A stretch of DNA of 64,000 bases, from assembly GCA_901472405.1 (NCBI GenBank), contig LR590463.1, forward strand, positions 372,001 to 436,000. Direction: 5' to 3'. Within the stretch, counting starts at the first letter, position 1, and every line of letters begins with the position of its first letter. Of this stretch, positions 44,373 through 54,821 are shown one piece after another. Below the pieces are notes generated by a model that was not told the origin of the DNA, searched no databases, and was given only the letters and a program-made list of their open reading frames with translations. This stretch comes from Serratia rubidaea. Lineage in GTDB: Bacteria > Pseudomonadota > Gammaproteobacteria > Enterobacterales > Enterobacteriaceae. The translations under genes and the position numbers were made by a program.

Positions 44373-45012
44373 TTAGCCCTGCGGCGGCAGGCAAACGCCA
44401 ATGCCGCCCAGCCCGCAGTAGCCGCCCGGATTCTTTTCCAGATACTGTTGGTGGTCGTCTTCGGCGTAGTAGAACGGCGTGGCCGGGGCGATTTCGGTGG
44501 TGATGACGCGCTGGTCTCCCGCCGCGTCCATCGCCTGCTGGAAGCTGGCCAGGCTGCGTTCGGCGTCGGCCTGCTGCTCTGGCGTCAGGTAATAGATCGC
44601 AGAGCGGTACTGGGTACCGATATCGCCGCCCTGACGCATGCCCTGCGCCGGATCGTGGTTTTTCCCAGAATACCTGCAGCAGCTGCGGATAGCTGATGAC
44701 CTTCGGATCGAACACCACGCGCACCGCTTCAGCATGGCCGGTCTGGCCGGTGCACACTTCATGGTAGGCCGGATTCGGCGTGTAGCCGCCGGTGTAGCCG
44801 GCGGCGGTGCTGTAAACCCCCGGCTGTTGCCAGAACAGGCGTTCGACGCCCCAGAAGCAGCCCATGGCGAAGATCGCCACCTCCATGCCGGCCGGCACTT
44901 CTGTCATGGAGTGGCGGGTGACGACGTTGCGCGCGGCAACCGGCACCGGCGTGGCGCGTCCCGGCAGCGCGTTGGCCTGGTCGACCAGGCGAGATTTATC
45001 TGTATTTTGCAC
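44373..45012 (-). CDS. msrA: Peptide methionine (S)-S-oxide reductase MsrA, frameshifted
   Basis: Repairs oxidised methionine in proteins. The catalytic motif [10 protein letters not shown] contains the nucleophile Cys, and the resolving cysteines lie in [15 protein letters not shown]. The two halves are in different frames because of one extra base in TTTTT at 44659-44663 (minus strand GAAAAACC for GAAAACC, Glu-Asn). I choose GTG at 45012 after ACAGGAGTCAATCGCG: the repaired product has 212 aa and aligns from residue 1 with E. coli MsrA. A 13-codon upstream ATG extension would include this ribosome-binding site. Confidence 0.92.
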
Positions 45013-45298
45013 CGCGATTGACTCCTGTTGTCTTAATAAGAATTGGCCCAAGACGGCATTGCGCGAGTTGTAACTCGTCGCTTATTTGCCCACAATAAGG
45101 CCGATGTTGCGTTTATGTGTAAGCTTAACGCAGTCTTTTGAGCGCAAAAAGCCAAGAATACGTCCTGTTTATGCCATTTTGTGCGCAGGTCGGTGGGAGT
45201 CGGCCGTGGGAGAGTCGCCATTTTGATAGCGTGGCGGCGTGGTCAGACGATCTGAACGACGGTTTTTACAGGAAAGTACAATAAATTAAGGAGAACGT

Positions 45299-47033
45299 GT
45301 GCCACGTTACCGTGTCCTTTGCGTTTTATGCGCGCTATTTGTCGCGCCTGCGGCGCTGTCGGCCAATTTGCGGCTGCAGGTCGAAGGGCTGAGCGGAGAG
45401 TTGGAAAAAAACGTGCGGGTTCGTTTGTCTGCCATCACCCCCGAAGAGGTGAGCGCCGACGGTCGGTTCCGCGCACGGGTCGAGCAGGCGGTGCGCCAGG
45501 GGCTGCGCGCGCTGGGCTATTATGACCCGACCATTGAGTTTACCCTCGACGACAACCCCAAACTGTCGCGTCCGGTGCTGCATGCCAAGGTGAAACCGGG
45601 CGAGCCGGTGCGCATTGCCGGCGCCAATATCACGCTGGAAGGCGGCGCTAAAACCGATGAAGACTACCTGGCGCTGGTGAAAAAGGGGCGGCCGACCATC
45701 GGCGATATCCTGAATCACGGCACCTATGAAAGCTTTAAAAGCTCCCTGAGCGGCCTGGCGCTGCGCAAGGGCTACTTCGACGCTGAGATGACCAAGAGCC
45801 AGCTCGGCGTGTCGGAAGAGCTGCGTAAGGCGTACTGGGACCTCGACTTCAACAGCGGCGAGCGCTACCGCTTCGGCAAAGTGAAATTCGAAGGCTCGCA
45901 GATCCGCGAAGATTACCTGCAAAACCTGATCCCCTTCCATCAAGGGGAATATTACAGCTCGCAGGATTTGGCCGAGCTGAACCGCCGTTTGTCCGCCACC
46001 AACTGGTTTAACTCGGTGGTGGTGTCGCCTGACTTCGAAGATGCCAAAGAGAGCAAAATCCTGCCGCTGGATGCGCTGGTCACGCCGCGTAGTCGCAATA
46101 CGCTGGAAACCGGCGTCGGCTACTCCACCGACGTCGGGCCGCGGATCAAGGGCACCTGGAAAAAGCCCTGGCTGAACGACCGTGGCCACAGCCTGGAAAC
46201 CAGCGCCTATATTTCGGCGCCGGAGCAGCAGCTGGATCTGACGTATAAGATCCCGCTGCAGAAAAGCCCGCTGGAAGAGTATTACCTGATGCAGGGCGGC
46301 TATAAGCGCAGCGATCTGAACGATACCAAGTCGGACAGCACCAAGGTGGTGGTGTCGCGCAACTGGGATAAATCCAGCGGCTGGCAGTATGCCATCAATA
46401 TGACCGGCCGTTTTGACCACTTTACCCAAGGTAATGTCACCAACACCACCGTGCTGCTGTACCGGGCGCCAGCCTCAGCCGCACCCGCTCGCGCGGCGGT
46501 CTGATGCCGACCTGGGCGACAGTCAGCGCTATTCCATCGACGTTTCCGACACCACCTGGGGGTCCGGCGTTGATTTTGCGCTGCTGCAGGCACAGAACGT
46601 CTGGATCCGCACGCTGGCGGATAAACACCGCTTTGTGGCGCGCGGTCAGGTGGGTTGGATTGAAACCAACGACTTCGATAAAGTGCCGCCGGACCTGCGC
46701 TTCTTCGCCGGCGGCGACCGCAGCATCCGCGGCTATAAATACAAAGACATCTCACCGCGTGACGAAGACGGCAAACTGACCGGCGCCTCCAAAATGCTGA
46801 CCGGTTCACTGGAGTATCAATACAACGTGACCGGCAAATGGTGGGGCGCGGTGTTCGTCGACTCCGGCGAAGCGGTGAATGATATCAAACAGAGCAATTT
46901 CAAAACCGGCGCGGGCGTTGGCGTGCGCTGGCAGTCACCGGTCGGGCCGGTGAAACTGGATATTGCCGCCCCGGTCGGGGATAAGGAAACCCACGGGATG
47001 CAGTTCTATATCGGTTTGGGGCCTGAACTATGA
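45299..47033 (+). CDS. tamA: Translocation and assembly module outer-membrane protein TamA, two frameshifts
   Basis: Omp85-family protein of the outer membrane that works with TamB in autotransporter assembly and lipid transport. A signal peptide (about residues 1-21) is followed by three POTRA domains and a 16-strand barrel ending [15 protein letters not shown]. Single bases are missing near 46462 (TACCGGGC, expected TACCCGGGC) and 46514-46516 (TGGGCGAC, expected TGGGGCGAC); they break [20 protein letters not shown]. Repaired length is 578 aa (E. coli 577). The start is GTG at 45299. The stop overlaps the tamB ATG. Confidence 0.93.
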
Positions 47034-50000
47034 GCCTGGTGAAAAAGATTTGTCTTGGGTTGCTGATCGTTCTGCTGCTGCTGGTGGGGGGCGTCGCCTA
47101 CCTGCTCGGCACCACCAGCGGTTTGCATATGGTGCTCAACGGCGCGGCGCGCTGGGTGCCGGGGCTGGATATTGCCAGCGTCAGCGGCGGCTGGCGCGAT
47201 CTGACGCTGAAAGGCGTGAAGTACCAGATGCCGGGCGTGACGGTGAATGCCGGTCAGTTCCATCTGTCGCTCGATCTGTCGTGCTTTAAGCGCAGCTCGC
47301 TGTGCGTGAACGCCCTGACCGCCGACGATGTCGACGTGGTGGTGAAAACCAGTGAAATGATGCCGTCCGAACCGGCGGCGGAGAGCAGTGAGCCGACCAC
47401 CGATCTCAGCACCCCCTATCCGATTATCCTGCGCAAACTGGCGCTGAATAACGTCAAGGTCAACGTTGACGATACCGCGATTTCACTCGGGAGTTCAGCA
47501 CCGGCGCCGAATGGCGGGAGCGCGCGCTGCAGCTGCAGCCGACCAAAATCGCTGCGCTGCTGATTGCCCTGCCGAAAACGCCGGCCAGCCCGCTGCCGGA
47601 AGAGGTGCAGCCGGCGGTCGATATGGCGAAGAAGGTCGGCGAGAAGGTGAGCGACGCGCCGAAGCCGGCGCCGCAGCCGGAAGAGAAACCGCTGGGCGAA
47701 ACGCTGAAAGAGCTGTTTGCCAAGCCGCTGCTGCCGGATCTGCCGGAAGTCCGCCTGCCGCTGGATATCACGGTAAAAGAGATTCGCGGCGAGCAGCTGC
47801 GTCTGACCGGCGATACCGATGTGCTGATCACCAGCCTGCTGCTGAAGGCCAGCACTCGGGACCAACATATCCAGCTGGACAATTTCGACGTCAGGTCGCC
47901 GCAGGGCACGTTGTTCGCACATGGCCAGGCCACGCTGAAAGATAACTGGCCGGTACAGATGGTGGCCAACAGCACGCTGAATATCGATCCGCTGAAAGGC
48001 GAAAAGGTGAAGCTGAATATCGGCGGCGGCCTGCGCGAAGCGCTGAACGTGGCGCTGAACCTGTCCGGGCCGGTGGGGGCGCAGCTCGATCTGCAGACCC
48101 AGCTGGCGGAGGCCGGCTTACCGCTGTCGCTGACGCTGCAGAGTAAACGGCTGAAGTGGCCGCTTACCGGCGCGTCTCAGTATCAGGTGAACGATTTACG
48201 CCTGCGCTTTAACGGTAAAGCCACCGACTATACGCTGTCGACGCGCGCCGATATTAAAGGGCAGGATCTGCCGCCGGCGCTGCTGACGCTGGACGGCAAA
48301 GGCAACGTCGAGCAGTTCCGGCTTAATCGCCTGCGTCTGGCGGCGCTGCAGGGCAATACCGATCTGACCGCGCTGGTGGACTGGAGCAAGGCTATCAGCT
48401 GGACATCACAGCTGACGCTCAGCGGCATCAACACCGCCAAACAGTGGCCGGAATGGCCGGCGAAGCTGAACGGCAAAATCACCACCCGCGGCAGTCTGTA
48501 CGGCGGCAGCTGGCAATTGCAGGTGCCGACGCTGCAGCTGGACGCAACGTGAAGCAGAACAAGGTGTCGGCGCGCGGCTCGCTGAGCGGCAACGCCGCCG
48601 CCAGTGGAAGATCCCCGGCGTTGATTTGGCGCTGGGGCGCAATAACCTGAACGTGAAAGGGCAGCTGGACGAAAAAAAGCTGGAATCTGGACGCCAATAT
48701 TGATGCGCCGCAGCTGGACGGCGCGCTGCCGGGACTGGGCGGCACGGCGAAGGGCCTGCTGAAGCTGCGCGGCAACCTGCAGGCGCCGCAGCTGCTGGCG
48801 GACCTGACGGCATCCGGCCTGCAATGGCAGGCGCTGCATATCAAACGGGTGAAAGTGGACGGCGACGTACGCTCTACCGATCAGATTCAGGGCCAGCTGG
48901 CGGTGCGGGTCGAACAGCTGAAGCAGGACGCATTGGAAGTAAACCTGCTGCAGCTTGACGGTAAAGGCACGGAAAAACAGCACACGCTGCAGCTGAAAGT
49001 GGACGGCAAGCCGGTGTCCGGCCAGCTGGCGCTGGCGGGCAGTTTCGACCGTCAGCAGCAGCGCTGGCGCGGCAACCTGAACAACACCCGCTTTGATACG
49101 CCGGTGGGCGAATGGCGTCTGACGCGCGCTATCGCGCTGGATTACCTGAATAGCCAACAGAAAATCAGCGTCGGCCCGCACTGCTGGCAGAATCCGGATG
49201 CCGAGGTCTGCGTACCGAAAACCATCGAGGCCAGCGCCGCCAGCGGCCAGGCCAGCGTGGTGGCTGAACCGCTTTGATCTGAAAATGATCAAGCCGTTCC
49301 TCGGCCCGGAGACTGCGCTGAACGGCGTATTCACCGGCCGCGCCGACGTGAGCTGGAAAGAGGGCGCCGCGCTGCCGCAGGCGAAGGTGTCGCTGGTGGG
49401 CAACGGGGTGAAAGTGGTGCAGCAGGTTCAGGGCAACGCGCTGCCGATCGCCTTTGACACGCTGAACCTCAATGCGGGCGTGAATAACGGCCGCGCGCAG
49501 GCCGACTGGTTGATCAAGCTGCACAACAACGGCCAGCTGGACGGCAATATCCAGGTGACCGACCCGCAGAAACAGCGCAATATCGCCGGCAACGTCAACA
49601 TTGCCAACATCTCGCTGGCGATGATTAACCCGGCGCTGATGCAGGGGGAAAAGGCCGCCGGCATGCTGAACGCCAATCTGCGGCTGGGCGGCAACGCGCA
49701 AAAACCGCTGGTATATGGCCGTCTGGCGCTGGATAAGGTAGATATTGACGGCAGCTGGATGCCGTTTGATATGACCGACGGCCGGCTGGCGATCGACTTC
49801 AACGGCATGAACTCGACGCTGGATGGCCTGATCACCACCACGCGCGGCCAGCTGAACCTGACCGGCGACGCGGACTGGCGGGATATCAACGCCTGGCGGG
49901 CGCGCATCGCCGCGAAAGGCGACAAGCTGCGGGTGACGGTGCCGCCGATGGTGCGCATCGACGTGTCGCCGGACCTGGTGTTCGAAGCTACGCCGCAGCT

Positions 50001-50851
50001 GTTCTCGCTTAACGGCAATGTGGATATTCCGTGGGCGCGCATCACCGTGCAGGAGCTGCCGGAAAGCGCGGTCGGGGTCTCGTCGGATGAAGTGATGCTG
50101 GATAAACAGCTGAAACCGATCCAGCCGAAGAGCACCGCGGTGGCGATTAACAGCAACCTGATGATCCACGTCGGCGACGACGTGCGGCTGGATGCCTTCG
50201 GCCTGAAGGCGCGGCTGAAGGGCGATCTGAAGGTGGTGCAGGATAAACGCGGTCTGGGGCTGAACGGCCAGATTGATATTCCGGCCGGCCGTTTCCACGC
50301 TTATGGCCAGGATTTGATCGTGCGCAAGGGACAATTATTGTTCTCCGGTCCGCCGGATCAGCCATACTTGAACATGGAGGCGATTCGTAACCCGGAGGCC
50401 ACCGAAGATGATGTCACCGCCGGGGGTGCGCGTCACCGGCCTGGCGGATGCGCCTAAGCTGGAAGTGTTCTCCGATCCGGCCAAATCGCAGCAGGAAGCG
50501 CTGTCTTATCTGCTGCGCGGGCAAGGTCTGAGCAACTCCGGCGCCGACGGCAACGCGATGACGTCAATGTTAATTGGCATGGGGGTTGCACAAAGTGGTC
50601 AACTTGTGGGTAAAATCGGCGAAGCATTCGGCGTCAGTAACTTGGCACTTGATACCGCCGGCGTTGGCGACAGCTCCCAGGTTGTCGTGAGTGGTTATGT
50701 CCTCCCTGGCTTACAAGTAAAATATGGGGTGGGTATTTTCGACTCGCTGGCTACGTTGACGTTGCGTTACCGCCTGATGCCTAAATTGTATCTTGAAGCG
50801 GTGTCTGGTCTCGACCAGGCGCTAGATTTGCTCTATCAGTTTGAGTTTTAG
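47030..50851 (+). CDS. tamB: Translocation and assembly module inner-membrane protein TamB, six frameshifts
   Basis: Large AsmA-like protein, anchored by an N-terminal helix ([20 protein letters not shown]), that spans the periplasm as a beta-groove and contacts TamA. The C-terminal DUF490 domain ([20 protein letters not shown] ... LLYQFEF) is intact. The frame changes six times: bases missing near 47489, 48544 and 48600; bases extra in the A run at 48672-48678, near 49262 and in GGGGG at 50422-50426. The net change is zero and all pieces are in TamB order. Repaired length is about 1273 aa (E. coli 1259). Confidence 0.92.
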
Positions 50852-50853
50852 CA

Positions 50854-51199
50854 ATGCGAATAATTGTCTACGGCAGTTTACGACGCAAACAGGGAAACAG
50901 CCATTGGATGACCAACGCCCAATGGTTAGGCGAGCATGAGCTCGAAGGCTATCAGATTTATAATCTGGGCCATTACCGGCAGCGATCCCCGGTGAAGGTA
51001 CGATACATTGCGAGGTGTATCGTATTAATGCATCGATTTTGCTGAGCTCGACGAGCTTAAAAGCAACACTAAGGACTATAAGCGCGAACTGATCCAGACG
51101 CCTTATGGGAGTGCGTGGATCTACCTGTACCGACACAGCGTAGAAGGTTTCCCGCTGATTGAAAGCGGGGACTGGCTGAAACGTCACGACGAAGCATAA
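50854..51199 (+). CDS. ytfP: Gamma-glutamylcyclotransferase-like protein YtfP, two frameshifts
   Basis: Small protein of the GGCT/BtrG-like fold, with VYGSLRRKQGNSHWMTNAQW at the N-terminus and QTPYGSAWIYLYRHS and LIESGDWL near the end. Cellular role unknown. One C is missing near 50976 (CATTACCGGC, expected CATTACCCGGC) and one G near 51041 (TTTTGCTGAG, expected TTTTGGCTGAG). Repaired length is 115 aa (E. coli 113). It begins 2 bases after the tamB stop, as third gene of tamA-tamB-ytfP. Confidence 0.88.
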
Positions 51200-51200
51200 T

Positions 51201-51233
51201 AAAAAACACCGCTCATTGAGCGGTGTTTTTTTT
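51201..51233. terminator. Bidirectional terminator between ytfP and ppa
   Basis: ACACCGCTC pairs with GAGCGGTGT around ATT, with an A run before and a T run after. Confidence 0.9.
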
Positions 51234-51253
51234 CATCGGCTGCGGCGTAAAAA

Positions 51254-51783
51254 TTATTTTTTTAGCGGCGCGCTCGAAGGAAGCTACGATCTCTGCTTTA
51301 GCGGCAGCGGCATCGTCCCAGCCTTCAACTTTCACCCACTTGCCTTTTTCCAGATCTTTGTAGTGCTCGAAGAAGTGAGCGATCTGTGCTTTCAGCAGTT
51401 CTGGCAGGTCGTTCACATCGTTGATGTGATCGTACTCTTTGCTCAGCTTGCTGTGCGGTACGGCCAGCAGTTTGGCATCTTCACCGGCTTCGTCGGTCAT
51501 TTTCAGTACGCCAACCGGACGGCAGCGGATCACTGAGCCTGGCTGCAGCGGGTACGGGGTTGGCACCAGCACGTCAACCGGGTCGCCGTCCAGAGACAGG
51601 GTGTTGTTGATGTAACCGTAGTTGCACGGTAGAACATCGCGGTGGACATGAAACGGTCAACGAACAGCGCTCCGGTTTCTTTGTCAACTTCATATTTGAT
51701 CGGTCAGCGTTGGCCGGGATTTCGATCACTACGTAGATGTCTTCTGGCAGGTCTTTACCCGCAGGTACCTGATTCAAGCTCAT
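51254..51783 (-). CDS. ppa: Inorganic pyrophosphatase, three frameshifts
   Basis: Hydrolyses pyrophosphate to two phosphates and so drives biosynthetic reactions; essential in E. coli. The N-terminus [20 protein letters not shown] and the long C-terminal piece with [20 protein letters not shown] match E. coli Ppa. Single bases are missing near 51702 (expected PIKYE) and 51628 (expected [10 protein letters not shown]). An extra base in the 7-T run at 51257-51263 removes the natural stop (ending SFERAAKK) and lets the frame run into the terminator. Repaired length is 176 aa, exactly as in E. coli. I read these as sequence errors. Confidence 0.94.
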
Positions 51784-51897
51784 GTCGGTTTCCTTTTTTC
51801 AAACCAGAAATGGAGTGCCGGGTATTATAGCCAAAACGTGATCAAAGTAATGACCTTTTTGGCTTCAGGTATGGTATGTGCGGGCATTTAGGACTGA

Positions 51898-51935
51898 CGG
51901 CAACCGCCGCGGACGGTAGCCCGCGGCGGTTGCCG
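51898..51935. terminator. Strong hairpin downstream of the microcin-like gene
   Basis: CGGCAACCGCCGCG pairs perfectly with CGCGGCGGTTGCCG around a 10-base loop. It lies just after the stop of the minus-strand gene at 51945-52235. There is no T run, so it may be a terminator needing help or an mRNA 3'-end stabiliser. Confidence 0.6.
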
Positions 51936-51944
51936 AAAGAGGCT

Positions 51945-52235
51945 TTAGAACAGCGGTTTTTGTCCCTTGAGGCCCAGGCCGTTGCGGACGATGGAGACAA
52001 TGCCGGAGCCGATGCCGAGGATGGCGGTAATTGGCGAGAGGCCTACCGCTGCGCCGATGCCGGCGCCCAGCAGCGCGCCGGATCCTTTGAAGTTGGAGTC
52101 ACGGCCGGCAACGCGGTTGCCGGCATCGACGATGGAGCCAATCGCCGCGCCGAGGATGCCGCCGATAGGCGCGGTGATCAGGCCAAACAGACCGCCGCTG
52201 ACTTCCTGCTGTTCGCTGGTAGATAGTTCTCTCAT
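51945..52235 (-). CDS. Microcin/class II bacteriocin-like peptide with double-glycine leader
   Basis: A 96-aa peptide that I do not recognise as a named gene. The first 15 residues, MRELSTSEQQEVSGG, have the form of a double-glycine leader (compare the MccV leader MRTLTLNELDSVSGG as I remember it), which C39-peptidase ABC exporters cleave after GG. The predicted 81-aa core is hydrophobic and glycine-rich, with repeated GxxxG/AxxxG spacing (GLITAPIGGILGAAIGSIVD; GALLGAGIGAAVGL; GIGSGIVSIV) and no cysteine, as in class IIa microcins. AAGGAG lies 8 bases before the ATG, so translation is likely. No exporter, accessory or clear immunity gene is next to it. It could also be a secreted signal or a membrane-active peptide of other use. 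Confidence 0.7.
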   Translation of the reverse strand: MRELSTSEQQEVSGGLFGLITAPIGGILGAAIGSIVDAGNRVAGRDSNFKGSGALLGAGIGAAVGLSPITAILGIGSGIVSIVRNGLGLKGQKPLF

Positions 52236-53084
52236 GATACATCTCCTTGAGTGATAGAATTTCCTGGATATTTAAGCGCAAAGCGTGTTAGCCGATAGGG
52301 TATTTAAATCATTCGGTCGCCGAAATGCGCCAATATTATCCTTGGTTGCTGATGTTTGCAGAAAATATATTTTTTGTGGATATATGATCCTGCCTGTGTG
52401 TGCGAATAGATGGCATTATTCATCCTGTCGCAACGCCTGGTGAATAGTAGTAAAAGACTCAGGTTATCGAAAGCCTTTATTTTTGTTGTGGATCAATGAA
52501 TATTGGTTTTTTCAATTAATCATTGAGTGTAAGCCTTATCTAAATAGATGACATTTTTATTATGTATTGGTTTCTCGCGCTGGCGCCGTGAGCACGGTCT
52601 GTGTGGCTTGGCGTAGCGCTGCCGGGGAGCACGCACGGATAGGATGGTCTCCGAATTGATCGGCGAAAAAATAAATATGATGTATCAGGGAGAGGGGGCT
52701 CGGTTATTAATATTGATAAATGCCTATTATTATTTTTGTTGGCGCCATCGTTATTAATACTGTTCTCAGTATCTTGACAGCAATATCTTAATGAAAACCG
52801 GTTTAACACGACAAATAGAATAGTATATCGTTAATGCGTTGTATGTTTGAACCATGACCGCTGTATCTGATGATGCCTGTTAGTTTTAACCTTGCTACTC
52901 TGGCGATATTCTTCACGTTATTATCTTTTTCGACAGATAAATATCCCTTTTGCGCAAATAGAGCGAGCTGGTTTGGGCAGAGGGCGCTTTACAGCCTTTA
53001 TTTGGCAGAATAGGCCATCTGCCTGCCACGCTGGCGGCTGATGGCGCAGCGGCGTGTTTTTTTCAGATTAATCCTTGTTCAGCA
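52236..53084. other. AT-rich non-coding stretch between microcin-like gene and chemoreceptor
   Basis: About 850 bases with much lower GC than the flanks and no convincing gene on either strand. The right part contains a 47-codon frame at 52870-53013 (starting MMPVSFNLATLAIFF, one hydrophobic stretch) without a ribosome-binding site; it could be considered as an immunity candidate but the support is very weak. The microcin-like gene's promoter should lie at the left end. Base composition suggests acquired or degenerate DNA. Confidence 0.5.
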
Positions 53085-53111
53085 TCAAGTTTCGCCCTGG
53101 CCTGTCGATAA
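53085..53111 (+). promoter_or_regulatory. Sigma-28 (FliA) promoter of the chemoreceptor gene
   Basis: TCAAGTTT (53085-53092), exactly 11 bases, then GTCGATAA (53104-53111). The flagellar sigma-28 consensus is TAAAGTTT-N11-GCCGATAA, so each half has a single mismatch. It lies 95 bases before the chemoreceptor start and indicates late flagellar-class expression. Confidence 0.82.
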
Positions 53112-53206
53112 CCTAGCAAATAACAACGACGCGCTGCGGCGACGTCCTGCGTTTTACCACCCTACATCTTCTGTAACCACCTATTGTCGATAGCCAGGAA
53201 AAATCC

Positions 53207-54762
53207 ATGCTAAATAAAATTACGGTGAAGGCCGGGCTGCTGGCCCTGCTCAGCCTGCTGACGGTATTGCTGATTATGGTCAGCATTATCGGTGTCAATG
53301 CCATTAACCAGGGCTCACGTTCGCTGCATACCCTGAATCAGATTCTGGGCGAGGAGCTGGGCTCGCTGGCGAACAGTTCCAACCTGACGCTGCGGGCGCG
53401 CACCGCCGCATCTCTGGCGGTGCGCCAGCGCGAAGTGGGTCAGATTGCGGGTGGCCGACGCCACCGTCGGGCGTATTTACGGCTATCTGGCGCAGTCGCA
53501 GCGTGAAATGGCGACGTTTGTCGGCGTGGGGACGGTCACCGAGCGCGGCAAAACGCTGTCCGAACGTCTGCAGGCCAGCTACCGCGCTTACCAGGAGCAG
53601 GGCGTGCGTCCGATGGCGGACGCCATCAAGGCCGGCCAGATCGACGAATACTACCGTATTCAGGAAACGCGCATCTCTAAGCTGAGCATTGCATTTGAAA
53701 ACGATCTGAGCGAATTCCGCCGCTTTGCCATGGAAACCGGGCAGCAGCAGGTGCGCGAGGCGGAAGGCAACGCCAGCACCAAGATTGCATTAATCGTGGC
53801 GGCCGGAATACTCAGCGTGCTGCTGGCGGTGCTGGCCTGGTTTGCGCTGCGGCTGATTATTCTGCGCCCGCTGGATGCGTCGATCGCCGAGCTGGAGCAT
53901 ATTGCCAACGGCGATCTGACCCGTAAGATCCGCGGTGAAGGGGATACCGAAATGGGCCGCCTGATCCGGGCGATGCAGCGCATGCAGCAGTCGCTGGTGA
54001 TGTCGGTCAGCAAGGTGCGCGATGCCAGCAGTCAGATTGACGTCGGCTCCCGCGAGCTGGCGGCCGGCAACGTTCACCTGGCGCAGCGTACCGAAGAGTC
54101 GGCGGCCTCGCTGGAAGAGACCGCGGCCAGCATGGAACAGCTGACCTCAACGGTTAAAATGAATGCGGAAAAACGCCGAGCAGGCCAACCAGCTGGCGCT
54201 CAGCGTGTCCGACGTCGCCGACCGCGGCAGCGACGTAGTCAGCCAGGTCAAAGACAAAATGCTGGCGATTACCGACAGCTCCCGCCGCATTGCCGATATT
54301 ATCAGCGTGATGGACGGCATCGCATTTCAGACCAACATTCTGGCGCTGAATGCGGCGGTTGAGGCGGCGCGGGCCGGCGAGCAGGGGCGCGGCTTTGCCG
54401 TTGTCGCCGGCGAGGTGCGTAGTCTGGCGCAGCGTAGCGCGCAGTCGGCCAAGGAGATTAAGGGGCTGATTGAAGCCTCGCAGGAGCGGGTGCAGGAAGG
54501 CGAGCAGATGGCAGAGTCGGCGGCGCAAACCATGAACGGCATTGCCGATGAAGTCGGACGCGTTACGGCGCTGATGCGCGAAATCTCGGCGGCGACCCGC
54601 GAACAGAGCAGCGGCATCGAGCAGGTCAATCTGGCGGTGGCGCAGATGGATCAGGTGGCGCAGCAGAATGCGGCGCTGGTGGAAGAGTCCGCCGCCGCAA
54701 CGCGCTCACTGGAAGAGCAGGCCCAGTCATTGGCGCAGAGCATGGCGGCGTTCAAACTATAA
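53207..54762 (+). CDS. Methyl-accepting chemotaxis protein, two frameshifts
   Basis: Transmembrane chemoreceptor: TM1 about 10-30, a periplasmic Tar/Tsr-like four-helix domain (31-190), TM2 about 191-212, HAMP (about 213-266) and the cytoplasmic signalling coiled coil. The hairpin tip [20 protein letters not shown] and [19 protein letters not shown] identify the family. Extra bases in GGG at 53449-53451 and AAAAA at 54169-54173 split it into three frames; repaired length is 517 aa. It ends [11 protein letters not shown] and lacks the C-terminal NWE[TS]F pentapeptide that tethers CheR/CheB. Ligand unknown. Confidence 0.92.
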
Positions 54763-54770
54763 CGCGATAA

Positions 54771-54808
54771 CGGCGCAGCGTGCTGCGCCGTGGGGCCTGA
54801 GCGGCCCC
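54771..54808. terminator. Double hairpin between chemoreceptor gene and fbp
   Basis: CGGCGCAG/CTGCGCCG and GGGGCC/GGCCCC form two adjacent stems in the 59-base gap between the convergent genes. No T run follows, so the terminator function is inferred from position. Confidence 0.5.
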
Positions 54809-54821
54809 GGCGTCGAAGGCG

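Noticed and set aside
52274-52301. Sigma-28-like GCCGATAG on the plus strand near the microcin-like gene
   Set aside because: The matching -35 half has only about 4 of 8 positions and no gene follows for 900 bases.
52540-52809. 89-codon minus-strand frame upstream of the microcin-like gene
   Set aside because: No ribosome-binding site, mixed polar composition and no domain; probably chance.
52870-53013. 47-codon frame with a hydrophobic stretch, possible immunity gene for the microcin-like peptide
   Set aside because: No ribosome-binding site, opposite strand to the peptide gene, and a length expected by chance; kept only as a remark.
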